Source: Streptomyces pyxinicus (lineage in GTDB: Bacteria; Actinomycetota; Actinomycetes; Streptomycetales; Streptomycetaceae). From it: a stretch of DNA of 64,000 nt. The notes under the pieces were generated by a model that saw only the letters and a list, made by a program, of their open reading frames with translations, ran no database searches and had not been told where the DNA came from. The stretch is from NCBI RefSeq assembly GCF_024753135.1, contig NZ_JANUGP010000006.1, positions 124,001-188,000 of the forward strand, in the 5' to 3' direction. Shown here one piece after another: positions 53,424-61,485 of this stretch (its first letter is position 1; each line of letters begins with the position of its first letter). A program made the translations under genes and the position numbers.

Positions 53424-53843
53424 TCAGACGAGGGCCTGTACCGCTGCGGTAGCGAAGCCGTGATCCTGCTCCGGCGCACCCCCACCGACGCCGACCGCGC
53501 CGATCAGACGGCCGTCGCGGTGGACGGGGACGCCGCCCGCGATGAACAGCAAGGGCCGGTCGAGGGCCGTGGGCAGCGTGTGGAAGAGGCCGCCCGGCTG
53601 CACCGCGTCGACCAGGTCGGCGGTGGGCGAGTTGAGCTGGAGCGCCGTGTAGGCCTTGCGGGTGCTGGTCTCGCCGGAGATCAGCACGGCCCGGTCGTCA
53701 CGGCGGAAGGCGAGGAGGTGACCGCCCGCGTCCAGCACGGTGACGCTGACGGTGACACCGGCGTCCTCGGCTGCGCGACGGGCCGTGGCGACCAGCAGCT
53801 CGGCGTCCTCGATGGTAAGCGGGGCGGCGACGGTGGTGCTCAT
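53424..53843 (-). CDS. GlcG/HbpS-like heme-binding family protein
   Basis: The 139-residue protein is of the DUF336 family: LTIEDAELLVATARRAAED, VTVLDAGGHLLAFRRDD, STRKAYTALQLNSPTADL, and the Gly-rich LIGAVGVGGGAPEQDHGFA. Unlike the secreted HbpS of the Streptomyces SenS/SenR system it has no signal peptide, so it is cytoplasmic and closer to GlcG. It may bind heme or act as an enzyme subunit; the role is unproven. It follows the MFS gene on the same strand by 90 bp. Confidence 0.88.
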   Translation of the reverse strand: MSTTVAAPLTIEDAELLVATARRAAEDAGVTVSVTVLDAGGHLLAFRRDDRAVLISGETSTRKAYTALQLNSPTADLVDAVQPGGLFHTLPTALDRPLLFIAGGVPVHRDGRLIGAVGVGGGAPEQDHGFATAAVQALV

Positions 53844-53933
53844 GGAGCTTTCTCCTTGGTGATGCTGAGGTGGGGCTTGGTGCGGCTTGCTGTGACGGGC
53901 GGGGCCCGGTACGGAGGTCTGCGGGGACCGGAG

Positions 53934-55142
53934 TCAGTGGTGGACAGGCGTCCGCTGCTCGGCGGGGACACCGGAGGCGAGCGCCGTGCCGTGCGCGGCC
54001 TGGCGGCGTTCCAGCGCGGCCGAGACGACGGCGAGAACGAGGGCGCCGGCCGCGAGAACGGCACCGACCCAGTTGGGAGCGGTGTAGCCGAAGCCGGCCG
54101 AGATCACGAGACCGCCGAGCCAGGCCGAGAGCGCGTTGCCCAGGTTGAAGGCGCCGATGTTCACGGCCGAGGCGAGCGTCGGGGCTCCGTGCGCCTGGTC
54201 CAGGACGCGCTTTTGCAGCGGCGGGACGGTGGCGAAGCCGAGCGCACCGATCAGGGCGATGGTCACGGCCGCGGCGACCTTGTTGTGGGCGGTCACCGTG
54301 AAGAGCGCCAGGACGACGGCCAGCGCGCCCAGCGAGACGTACAGCATGGGCATGAGGGCGCGGTCGGCGAACCTGCCGCCGACGAGGTTGCCGCCGACCA
54401 TGCCGAGGCCGAACAGGACCAGCAGCCAGGTGACGGAGCCGTCGGCGAAGCCGGCGATGTGGGTCATCATCGGCGCGATGTAGGTGATGGCCGCGAAGAC
54501 GCCGCCGAAGCCGAGGACGGTCATCGCCATGGCGAGTAGGACCTGGGCGTTCTTGAAGGCGGCCAGCTCGTGCCGCAGACGTACACCCTCCGGCCGCGGC
54601 ATCTCGGGGACCAGCTTGGCGATACCGGCGAGGCCGAGAACTCCGAGGCCGGCGACGATGGCGAAGGTGATGCGCCAGCCGACGTGCTGCCCGATGAGCG
54701 TGCCGAGCGGAACACCGATGACGTTGGCGACGGTGAGACCGGTGAACATCATGGCGATGGCCCCGGCCCTCTTGTGGGGGGCCACCAGTTCCGCCGCGAC
54801 CACCGAGCCGATACCGAAGAAGGCTCCGTGGGCGAGCGAGGCGACCACCCGTCCGATCAGCATGACCGCGAAAGCGGGGGCCACCGCGGAGAGCAGGTTG
54901 CCCGCGATGAAGAGGCCCATGAGGAGCATCAGCATGCGCTTGCGGGGGACCTTGGTGCCGAGCACGGTCATGAGCGGGGCACCGAGGACCACACCCAGCG
55001 CGTAGCCGGTCACGAGCAGGCCCGCAGTGGGGATGGAGACCCCGAAGTCACCCGCCACCTCGGGCAGCAAGCCCATGATGACGAACTCGGTGGTTCCGAT
55101 TCCGAAGGCCCCGATCGCGAGGGCCAGGAGCGCGAGAGGCAT
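53934..55142 (-). CDS. MFS transporter (AraJ/sugar-efflux-like)
   Basis: The 402-residue membrane protein has 12 hydrophobic helices. The first is MPLALLALAIGAFGIGTTEF, followed by FVIMGLLPEVAGDFGVSIPTA (in part: LLPEVAGDFGVSIPTAG), the pattern of DHA1 AraJ/PbuE-type efflux pumps for arabinose, purines or drugs. GTKVPRKRMLM is the loop 2-3 motif. ATG 55142 lies 11 bp after GAAGGG; a GTG at 55154 is an alternative. It is divergent from a MarR regulator gene, with repeated ATTGCA elements between them. Confidence 0.9.
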   Translation of the reverse strand: MPLALLALAIGAFGIGTTEFVIMGLLPEVAGDFGVSIPTAGLLVTGYALGVVLGAPLMTVLGTKVPRKRMLMLLMGLFIAGNLLSAVAPAFAVMLIGRVVASLAHGAFFGIGSVVAAELVAPHKRAGAIAMMFTGLTVANVIGVPLGTLIGQHVGWRITFAIVAGLGVLGLAGIAKLVPEMPRPEGVRLRHELAAFKNAQVLLAMAMTVLGFGGVFAAITYIAPMMTHIAGFADGSVTWLLVLFGLGMVGGNLVGGRFADRALMPMLYVSLGALAVVLALFTVTAHNKVAAAVTIALIGALGFATVPPLQKRVLDQAHGAPTLASAVNIGAFNLGNALSAWLGGLVISAGFGYTAPNWVGAVLAAGALVLAVVSAALERRQAAHGTALASGVPAEQRTPVHH

Positions 55143-55166
55143 GTGGGGGTACACCCTTCCCAGATG

Positions 55167-55244
55167 ATTGCAGGTGCGCTTTGCGTGCCATCACAATAAT
55201 TGCAGGCGCGGGTTAATTGCAAGCGCCGACTATTGCAGGGGTGC
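55167..55244. promoter_or_regulatory. Four phased ATTGCA repeats, probable MarR operators
   Basis: ATTGCAGGTGC (55167), ATTGCAGGCGC (55199), ATTGCAAGCGC (55216) and ATTGCAGGGGTGC (55232) are direct repeats at 32, 17 and 16 bp. They fill the divergent gap between the MFS and MarR genes. Close to one or two helical turns apart, they are good candidates for binding by the MarR product. Confidence 0.65.
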
Positions 55245-55283
55245 TCTATCCTGGACACAGGTCCCGGGACGGAGGAGACAGCC

Positions 55284-55742
55284 ATGACAGCGACGGACCC
55301 CGCGCTCACCGCCCTTGCCCAGGGCTGGTGCGCCCTCTCTGCGCTGCACGGAAGGATCGAGACGCACATCGAACGCGCCCTGCAGGCGAAGCACGACCTG
55401 AGCGTGCGCGAGTATTCCCTGCTCGACGTGCTCAGCCGTCAGCACGACGGCGAGGGCGGCCATCTGCAGATGAAGCAGGTGGCCGACGCGGTCGTCCTCA
55501 GCCAGAGCGCGACTACACGTCTGGTGACCCGGCTGGAGGACCGCGGCCTGCTGGAGCGCTATCTGTGCCCCACCGACCGGCGAGGCATCTACACCAACGT
55601 CACCGAGGCGGGCCTGCTCCTGCTGGAGGAGGCCCGGCCCACCAACGACGCCGCACTGCGCGAGGCCCTGAACGACGCCTCCCAGGTCCCCGAACTGGCC
55701 CCGCTGGTCCGCGTCGTGGAGTCCCCGCACGTCCCCGCGTAG
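55284..55742 (+). CDS. MarR-family transcriptional regulator
   Basis: The 152-residue protein has the MarR winged helix: VREYSLLDVLSRQHDGEGG, LQMKQVADAVVLSQSATTRL (recognition helix), VTRLEDRGLLERYLCPTDRR (wing) and helical ends for dimerisation. GGAGG lies before ATG 55284. It is divergent from the MFS transporter gene and probably represses both genes until an efflux substrate binds. The next gene's TAGGCT -10 overlaps its stop. Confidence 0.93.
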   Translation: MTATDPALTALAQGWCALSALHGRIETHIERALQAKHDLSVREYSLLDVLSRQHDGEGGHLQMKQVADAVVLSQSATTRLVTRLEDRGLLERYLCPTDRRGIYTNVTEAGLLLLEEARPTNDAALREALNDASQVPELAPLVRVVESPHVPA

Positions 55743-55751
55743 GCTGCGGCC

Positions 55752-56204
55752 ATGGGAGACCTTGAAATACGGCGGGCAACAGCGGCCGACCTGCCGGCCG
55801 TCGTCGCGATGCTGGCCGACGATCCACTGGGCGCCCAGCGCGAGTCGCCGCAGGATCTGACTCCGTACCGGGCCGCGCTGGAGCGCCTCGACGCCGACGC
55901 CAATCAGCATCTCGTCGTCGCCGTCCGGGAAGGCCGGGTGATCGGTACCCTCCAGCTCACGCTCATTCCCGGTCTTTCCCACCGTGGGGCGACCCGCGCG
56001 CTGATCGAGGCCGTGCGCATCCACGCCGAGGAACGCGGCAGCGGACTCGGCGGCCGGCTCATCGAGTGGGCGATCGACACCTCACGGTCGCTCGGCTGCC
56101 AGATGGTGCAGCTGACGTCCGACAAGTCCCGCACGGACGCCCATCGTTTCTACGAGCGACTGGGCTTCATCGCCTCGCACGAGGGATTCAAGTTGAAGCT
56201 GTGA
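55752..56204 (+). CDS. GNAT acetyltransferase
   Basis: The 150-residue protein has the full GNAT fold: LEIRRATAADLPAVVAML, LVVAVREGRVIGTLQLTLIP, HAEERGSGLGGRLIEWAID (acetyl-CoA loop RGSGLGGRL) and MVQLTSDKSRTDAHRFYERL ending GFIASHEGFKLKL. It resembles small-molecule or aminoglycoside-type acetyltransferases; the substrate is open. TAGGCT six bases before ATG 55752 suggests leaderless initiation, overlapping the marR stop. It is followed by a long parS-containing palindrome. Confidence 0.9.
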   Translation: MGDLEIRRATAADLPAVVAMLADDPLGAQRESPQDLTPYRAALERLDADANQHLVVAVREGRVIGTLQLTLIPGLSHRGATRALIEAVRIHAEERGSGLGGRLIEWAIDTSRSLGCQMVQLTSDKSRTDAHRFYERLGFIASHEGFKLKL

Positions 56205-56228
56205 GCGCCTGGCACCCCGCGCGGGACA

Positions 56229-56260
56229 GCGGGGGGTGTTTCACGTGAAACACCCCCCGC
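56229..56260. terminator. 32-bp perfect palindrome containing a perfect parS
   Basis: The exact parS TGTTTCACGTGAAACA (56237-56252) is flanked by GCGGGGGG on the left and CCCCCCGC on the right, all symmetric. It lies between two converging genes, so the RNA would form a very stable hairpin on either strand. It probably doubles as ParB site and terminator. Confidence 0.85.
56237..56252. promoter_or_regulatory. Perfect parS site inside the long palindrome
   Basis: TGTTTCACGTGAAACA, exact consensus, forms the centre of the 32-bp palindrome between the GNAT and serine-hydrolase genes. Confidence 0.92.
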
Positions 56261-56271
56261 CGTGCCCGTGC

Positions 56272-57666
56272 CTACACCTTCGGGTCGATCCCCCGCCACC
56301 CCTCCGGATCCACGCCGCCCGGTACCGAAGCCTCGGGGTCATAGGGCTGCCGTGTGAACACGAACGAGCCGAGATCCAAGTGGCCCACGGATCCGTCCGC
56401 CCCTCGTACGGGCCGCAGCAGCTCCCCGGCGAAATACCCCTCAAGACCGGTCCAGGTGTCGTCACCGTTCGAGCGGAATCGGGCCCGGCGCCCGCCGCCG
56501 CTCAACGGGCCCAGCGCGAGCAGACCGTCCGCGCTCACCCGAAGGCCGAAGGCATGCGTCCCCCAGTACCACTGCCCTGCCAGCTCCAGGACGGTCGGGG
56601 CGACCTCGCGCAGCGGGCGCCACGGTTCGGGGATCCGAGGCTCTGCCTCCGAGACGATCCGTACGAGGTCGGCGCCCACGGCGCCGAGCAGCGGCCCACT
56701 GGTGCAGTTGGCGAGGACCACCGCGGCCACGTCGTCCTCCACACTGATCGTGAGGTTCGCCAGGAAGCCGGGCAGCGAGCCGGAGTGTCCGACGAGCAGT
56801 CGGCCGTCACGGGCCTGAATCTGCAGTCCCAGACCGTAGCTGATGCCGTCCCGCACGTCCGCAGCCTCGGCGGGTGCCGCCGGGGCCCGCATCTCCCGCA
56901 CCGACTCGGCGCTCAGCACCCGGTCGTCGCCACGGGCGAGGAACACGGCGAACCGGGCGAGATCCTCCGTGGTCGACCACAGCTGTCCGGCAGGCGCCAT
57001 CCGGCCGAGGTCCTCCAGCGGCTCCGGCAGCAGCGCATCGGCCCAGGGATGCACGGCCCACCCGCCCGCGTACGGCGACTGCGGCCGGGCGCCCGTACGG
57101 CGCAGGCCGAGCGGTTCGAGGATCTCGCTGCTCAGCACCTCCTCCCAGGGGGCTCCGCGCAATGCCTCCACCAGCGCGCCGAGCACGGTGTAGCCGGGGT
57201 TGGAGTAGTGGTGCCGGCGGCCGACGGGATGCAGGAGCGGCTGCTCGCCCAGGACATCACTCAATTCGGGACGCAGGGCGCCCGGGGTCCGCTCCCACCA
57301 GGGCGCCGGCGACTCCGCGGCCAACCCGGCCGTGTGGGCGAGCAGTTCGGCGATCGTCGCCTCCCCCGCGCCGGTGCCCGGCAGATACTTCTCCAGAGGA
57401 TCCCCCAGATCGAGCAGCCCCTCGTCACGCAGCCGCATCACCAGGACGGCGGTGAAGGTCTTGGTGATGGATCCGATCCGGTACTGCACGTCACCATCCG
57501 GGGCATGTCCCTCGACCGAGCTTCGCGCGCCGTGCCACACGATCTGCCCACCCCGCACCACAGCCGCGACCAGCGACGGCGCTCGCCCTTCCGACTGGGC
57601 GACGGCGATCCGATGGAGCAGCGCGCGCCGGGTGCCGGGGAGCAGGTAATCCTGAGAACTCGTCAT
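56272..57666 (-). CDS. Serine hydrolase (beta-lactamase / esterase class C fold)
   Basis: The 464-residue protein has the penicillin-binding fold: GSITKT with the SxxK serine (Ser66, Lys69), HYSNPGY (YxN, near 161), and a late HSGSLPG (HxG). A C-terminal 130-residue domain (LEGYFAGELLRPV and onwards) is an added beta domain seen in esterase-type members. No signal peptide is present, so it is cytoplasmic and probably an esterase or peptidase rather than a beta-lactamase. It lies beside the decayed recombinase. Confidence 0.9.
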   Translation of the reverse strand: MTSSQDYLLPGTRRALLHRIAVAQSEGRAPSLVAAVVRGGQIVWHGARSSVEGHAPDGDVQYRIGSITKTFTAVLVMRLRDEGLLDLGDPLEKYLPGTGAGEATIAELLAHTAGLAAESPAPWWERTPGALRPELSDVLGEQPLLHPVGRRHHYSNPGYTVLGALVEALRGAPWEEVLSSEILEPLGLRRTGARPQSPYAGGWAVHPWADALLPEPLEDLGRMAPAGQLWSTTEDLARFAVFLARGDDRVLSAESVREMRAPAAPAEAADVRDGISYGLGLQIQARDGRLLVGHSGSLPGFLANLTISVEDDVAAVVLANCTSGPLLGAVGADLVRIVSEAEPRIPEPWRPLREVAPTVLELAGQWYWGTHAFGLRVSADGLLALGPLSGGGRRARFRSNGDDTWTGLEGYFAGELLRPVRGADGSVGHLDLGSFVFTRQPYDPEASVPGGVDPEGWRGIDPKV

Positions 57667-57746
57667 GCCCTCAGTCCACCTTCTGCGACGACAGACGTCG
57701 AATCCATTTGCCGCCCGCCCCGGCGACGCCTTGAACTCTGGGGTTC

Positions 57747-58604
57747 TCAGGACGTCCTGCTCCCTGGCGCCCGGTCACGCAGGACAAGCAGCGTCCAGCC
57801 TCGGCCGGCTGGATCGAGTGGTCTGGTCGCGGCGGTGAAGAGCTCCGCGGCCCGGCGGTAGGAAAGCCGTCCTCGGCCGGTCACCGGGCAACGGTCGGCT
57901 GCCGGTGTGGAGGCGGGGGCCGTCGGTCGGTGACGAACACCGGCCCTGCGGTGCGCCCGGCCAACAGCATGGGCAGCAGACGTGCCGTGCCCCGTCCCCA
58001 GCTCAGGGGTGCTGCCGCGCCCGCCCTGGTGCGGCGGCCAGGCAGGTCGAGGTGGTCGATATTGAGGGCGGGCACCTGTTCGACGAAGGCTCTCGACTCA
58101 TGGAGAAAGTGCCACAGAGCCAACTCCCGGAGCGGAGCCCGCAAGGCGAGGGCTGCCCCGGGCCCTATCCGGGTCGGCGGCAGTCGCCCTGGCGACTGCG
58201 GACGCACCAGAAGGGCTCATCGCCGGCGGTGCCAGGCCGGCGGCCGGGTCCGCGGTGATCCAGCCTTCGGCCAGCCACCATGCCGTAGCAGCACGAAGGC
58301 AGGCCAGTTCACGAACCAGTGTGCGCGGCTCCGCAGTGGCGGCTCGGTCGGCCAGCCCCCGTCGCAGCCGCTCCGGGGCCTTCGCGTCGTCGAGCAGGGC
58401 AAGAGGCACGACCGGCGGGTGGGCGCCGCGGCGCCCGCGACCGGTCGGAGCCCGGCGGTCGACCAGAGGCCAGGACCACCCGATCAGCGAGAGGCGGTAG
58501 ACGCGGCGAGAGGCGCTGCCGAGACCGGCCGCAGCGAGATAGCGGTCAACGGCGGCGCCGTACTCAACCGACACCGGGAGCGCGAAGGTCTGGGAAGTGG
58601 TCAT
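57747..58604 (-). pseudogene. Tyrosine recombinase (integrase) pseudogene, two frameshifts
   Basis: Three reading frames together give most of a site-specific integrase. From ATG 58604, frame one has VEYGAAVDRYLAAAGLG, TLVRELACLRAATAWWLAEG and GWITADPAAGL. After a shift between 58207 and about 58160, frame two has LRELALWHFLHES, ALNIDHLDLPGRR, WGRGTARLLPMLLAGR and GPVFVTDRR. It ends in TGA at 57881; frame three continues with GRGRLSYRRAAELFTAATRP to a stop at 57747. The expected LHQLRHS region is replaced (TLLVLRDRAPG), so the HxxR and Tyr of the catalytic domain are gone. It is certainly inactive. Confidence 0.8.
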
Positions 58605-59482
58605 GCTCGCGGTGGTCCTCGGAATCGGTGAGGGAGGATTCAGCCCGGGCCTGACGGCTCTGGTGCCCGGCCTCGTTCCCGCGGACGACCTGGCGGACGC
58701 CAACTCGCTGCTGCAGATCGCCCAGGCTGTGACCTCGGTCGCAGGCCCGGGTCTGGCCGGCCTGCTCATCGCTGTTGCCGATGCGGGCACCGTGGTCGCT
58801 GTCGACGCGGCCAGCTACGGCGTGAGCGTCATGGCCTTGGCCGGCCTGCCCCTGTCGCGATTGGCCACGCCCCGCCGTGGGTTGGTCACCGACTTGGGAC
58901 GCGGCTGGAGGGAGTTCACCTCTCGCACGTGGCTGTGGGTCACGACCCTCCACATCAGCCTCTTCAACTTCGTCCTCTGGGCCCCGTTCCTGGTGCTGGG
59001 TCCGACTCTCGCCCAGCAGCGGCTCGGCGGTGCCAGTGCCTGGGGGCTGGTGCTGGCCCTGTACGGCATCGGCTCGATCGCCAGCGGCCTGGCACTGCTC
59101 GGCAGGAACTCCGGCCGGGCACTCGTCTGGTCCGTGGCCGCGTCCGCGGGCTGGGCGCTCCCGGCAGCGGCGTTGGCGGCACGGTTGCCGCTGGGCTGGG
59201 TGGCCACAGCCGCTCTCCTCGCAGGGGCGGGCGCAGCGGTGTGTACCGCCCTCGCGACGACCGTCATCCAGCGCGAGATCCCCGCTGAGGTCCGCAGACG
59301 TGTCAGTGCGTTCGACAGCATGGGCGCCTTCGCCCTGGGGCCACTCGGACTGGCGCTGGCCGGACCGGTGTCGAACATCGTGGGGGGCCGACCGGCTCCT
59401 CGGGCTCGGTGTGCTGTGGCAACTGACCGCGGTCGCGGTGGTACTGGCGTTCCCGTCCGTTCGACGGCACGGCGCAAGGTGA
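58597..59482 (+). pseudogene. N-terminally truncated, frameshifted MFS transporter
   Basis: Homologous sequence begins abruptly at about 58600 with VVLGIGEGGFSPGLTALVPG, a segment normally some 100 residues inside an MFS transporter. It continues through about eight helices to LALAGPVSNIVGG. A run of six G at 59382-59387 then shifts the frame; with five G the text would continue ADRLLGLGVLWQLTAVAVVL to the stop at 59482. The start of this gene overlaps the ATG of the integrase remnant on the other strand, so the join is a rearrangement point. It converges with dnaB. Confidence 0.8.
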
Positions 59483-59524
59483 CGAGACCGTGCAGCGGAA
59501 TCCGCGACCCTACGCGGACCCGGG

Positions 59525-61003
59525 TCAGGTCTGGGCCATGTCCACGAAGCGGGAGTAGTGGCCCTGGAAGGCGACCGTGATCGTCGCCGTGGGGCCGTTT
59601 CGGTGCTTGGCGACGATCAGGTCGGCCTCGCCCGCCCGGGGCGACTCCTTCTCGTAGGCGTCCTCACGGTGCAGCAGGATGACCATGTCGGCGTCCTGCT
59701 CGATGGAGCCGGACTCACGCAGGTCGGAGACCATCGGCTTCTTGTCGGTGCGCTGCTCGGGGCCACGGTTGAGCTGGGAGAGCGCGATGACCGGGATCTC
59801 CAGCTCCTTGGCGAGCAGCTTGAGGTTACGGGACATGTCCGAGACCTCCTGCTGACGGCTTTCGGCCCGCTTGGAACCGCCGGACTGCATCAGCTGGAGG
59901 TAGTCGATGACGACAAGCTTCAGGTCGTTGCGCTGCTTCAGCCGACGGCACTTGGCCCGGATCTCCATCATCGACAGGTTCGGGGAGTCGTCGATATAGA
60001 GCGGCGCGGCCGAGACGTCGGGCATGCGACGGGCGAGCCGGGTCCAGTCCTCGTCGGTCATCGTGCCGGACCGCATGTGGTGCAGTGCCACCCGCGCCTC
60101 GGCGGACAGCAGACGCATCGCGATCTCGTTGCGGCCCATCTCGAGGGAGAAGATGACGCTGGGCAGGTTGTTCTTGATCGAGGCGGCTCGTGCGAAGTCC
60201 AGGGCCAGGGTGGACTTACCCATGGCGGGGCGGGCCGCGATGACGATCATCTGACCGGGGTGCAGACCGTTCGTCAGCGAGTCGAAGTCGGTGAAACCGG
60301 TGGGCACGCCCGTCATCTCGCCGCTGCGCGAGCCGATCGCCTCGATCTCGTCGAGGGCACCCTCCATGATGTCGCCGAGCGGCAGGTAGTCCTCGCTGGT
60401 GCGCTGTTCGGTGACGGCGTAGATCTCGGCCTGGGCGCTGTTGACGATCTCGTCCACATCGCCGTCGGCCGCGTATCCCATCTGCGTGATGCGCGTGCCC
60501 GCCTCGACCAGGCGCCGCAGGACCGCCCGCTCGTGGACGATCTCCGCGTAGTACTCGGCGTTGGCCGCCGTCGGCACCGTCTGGACCAGGCTGTGCAGAT
60601 AAGCGGCCCCGCCGACCTTGTTGATCTCACCGCGCTTGGTCAGCTCCGCGGCGATGGTGATCGGGTCGGCCGGCTCGCCCTTGGCGTAGATGTCCAGGAT
60701 CGCCTGGTAGATCGTCTCGTGCGCGGGCTTGTAGAAGTCGTGGCCCTTGAGGATCTCGACGACGTCGGCGATGGCGTCCTTCGAGAGCAGCATGCCGCCC
60801 AGCACGGACTGCTCGGCGTCCAGGTCCTGGGGCGGCACCCGCTCGAAGGAGGACCCGCCGCCGTCCCAGTCGGCGTTCTCCCGGCCCCGGTCGTGCTGTT
60901 CGTCACGGCTCCGGCCACCGTCGCTCCGCCGCCGGGAGGCCGGCAGACGATCGCTGGGCCCGCTGTCGGCCCACGGATCGTCCAAGGGCTCGGAAATGCT
61001 CAC
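59525..61003 (-). CDS. dnaB: Replicative DNA helicase DnaB
   Basis: This 492-residue hexameric helicase unwinds DNA at the fork. An N-terminal domain starts RVPPQDLDAEQSVLGGMLLS after a 50-residue acidic, Arg-rich lead. The RecA-like domain carries Walker A (ARPAMGKSTLALDF, near 255-267), LVVIDYLQLM (Walker B), ALSQLNRGPEQR and the C-terminal VILLHREDAY. GTG 61003 follows GGAGGAGG. No intein interrupts it. It converges with the truncated MFS gene and is divergent from the MATE gene across 482 bp. Confidence 0.98.
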   Translation of the reverse strand: MSISEPLDDPWADSGPSDRLPASRRRSDGGRSRDEQHDRGRENADWDGGGSSFERVPPQDLDAEQSVLGGMLLSKDAIADVVEILKGHDFYKPAHETIYQAILDIYAKGEPADPITIAAELTKRGEINKVGGAAYLHSLVQTVPTAANAEYYAEIVHERAVLRRLVEAGTRITQMGYAADGDVDEIVNSAQAEIYAVTEQRTSEDYLPLGDIMEGALDEIEAIGSRSGEMTGVPTGFTDFDSLTNGLHPGQMIVIAARPAMGKSTLALDFARAASIKNNLPSVIFSLEMGRNEIAMRLLSAEARVALHHMRSGTMTDEDWTRLARRMPDVSAAPLYIDDSPNLSMMEIRAKCRRLKQRNDLKLVVIDYLQLMQSGGSKRAESRQQEVSDMSRNLKLLAKELEIPVIALSQLNRGPEQRTDKKPMVSDLRESGSIEQDADMVILLHREDAYEKESPRAGEADLIVAKHRNGPTATITVAFQGHYSRFVDMAQT

Positions 61004-61485
61004 CGAGCCACCTCCTCCCGTCCGCGCAGCGGACCTCGCCGTGGCCTTCTTTGTACGGCACGACACTGACAAAATGAGGGGCCCGCCTCCGGTCGCGACG
61101 CGTCGGTTCGATGACGATTCCGAGGCCGCGGCAGGGACGTCTCCCGGGCCGGGGAACGGAGTGGGCGCCGGACCACGTTAGGCCCCACGGCACCGTCAGC
61201 CAATCTGGTTATCCACAGGCCATGTGGACGACGGCCCGGATGCTGTGGAGAACTCGCCGAAACCTGTGCACGACCCGGTGGACAGTCCTGTGAACAAGCC
61301 CTCCCCTTCCCGCACCGAAATCGTCTGACCTGCTGCTTTGTCGTCCACCGGCTGTGCAGGAGAAAAACTTTCCCGGTCGGACCAAGATCGCTTCGAACGG
61401 TACGCGAAAGCGCGCGGCCATTGCGGGTAGGTAAGGGTCAAAAATGGTTTGCGTCGCTTACCTGTGGACGGTTAGATTAGTGCTC
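61004..61485. other. 482-bp divergent region between dnaB and the MATE gene
   Basis: This non-coding stretch holds a DnaA box (TTATCCACA, 61209-61217), several CTGTGGA-type half boxes, and the promoter of the MATE gene (TTGCGT 61449-61454, TAGATT 61473-61478). The dnaB promoter should lie here too but no clear element was found. Frames present are short and basic. Confidence 0.6.
61209..61217 (+). promoter_or_regulatory. DnaA box upstream of dnaB
   Basis: An exact TTATCCACA lies 206 bp upstream of the dnaB start. Two nearby partial matches (CTGTGGAG and CTGTGCACG) do not reach consensus. A link between DnaA and dnaB expression is possible but inferred. Confidence 0.5.
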
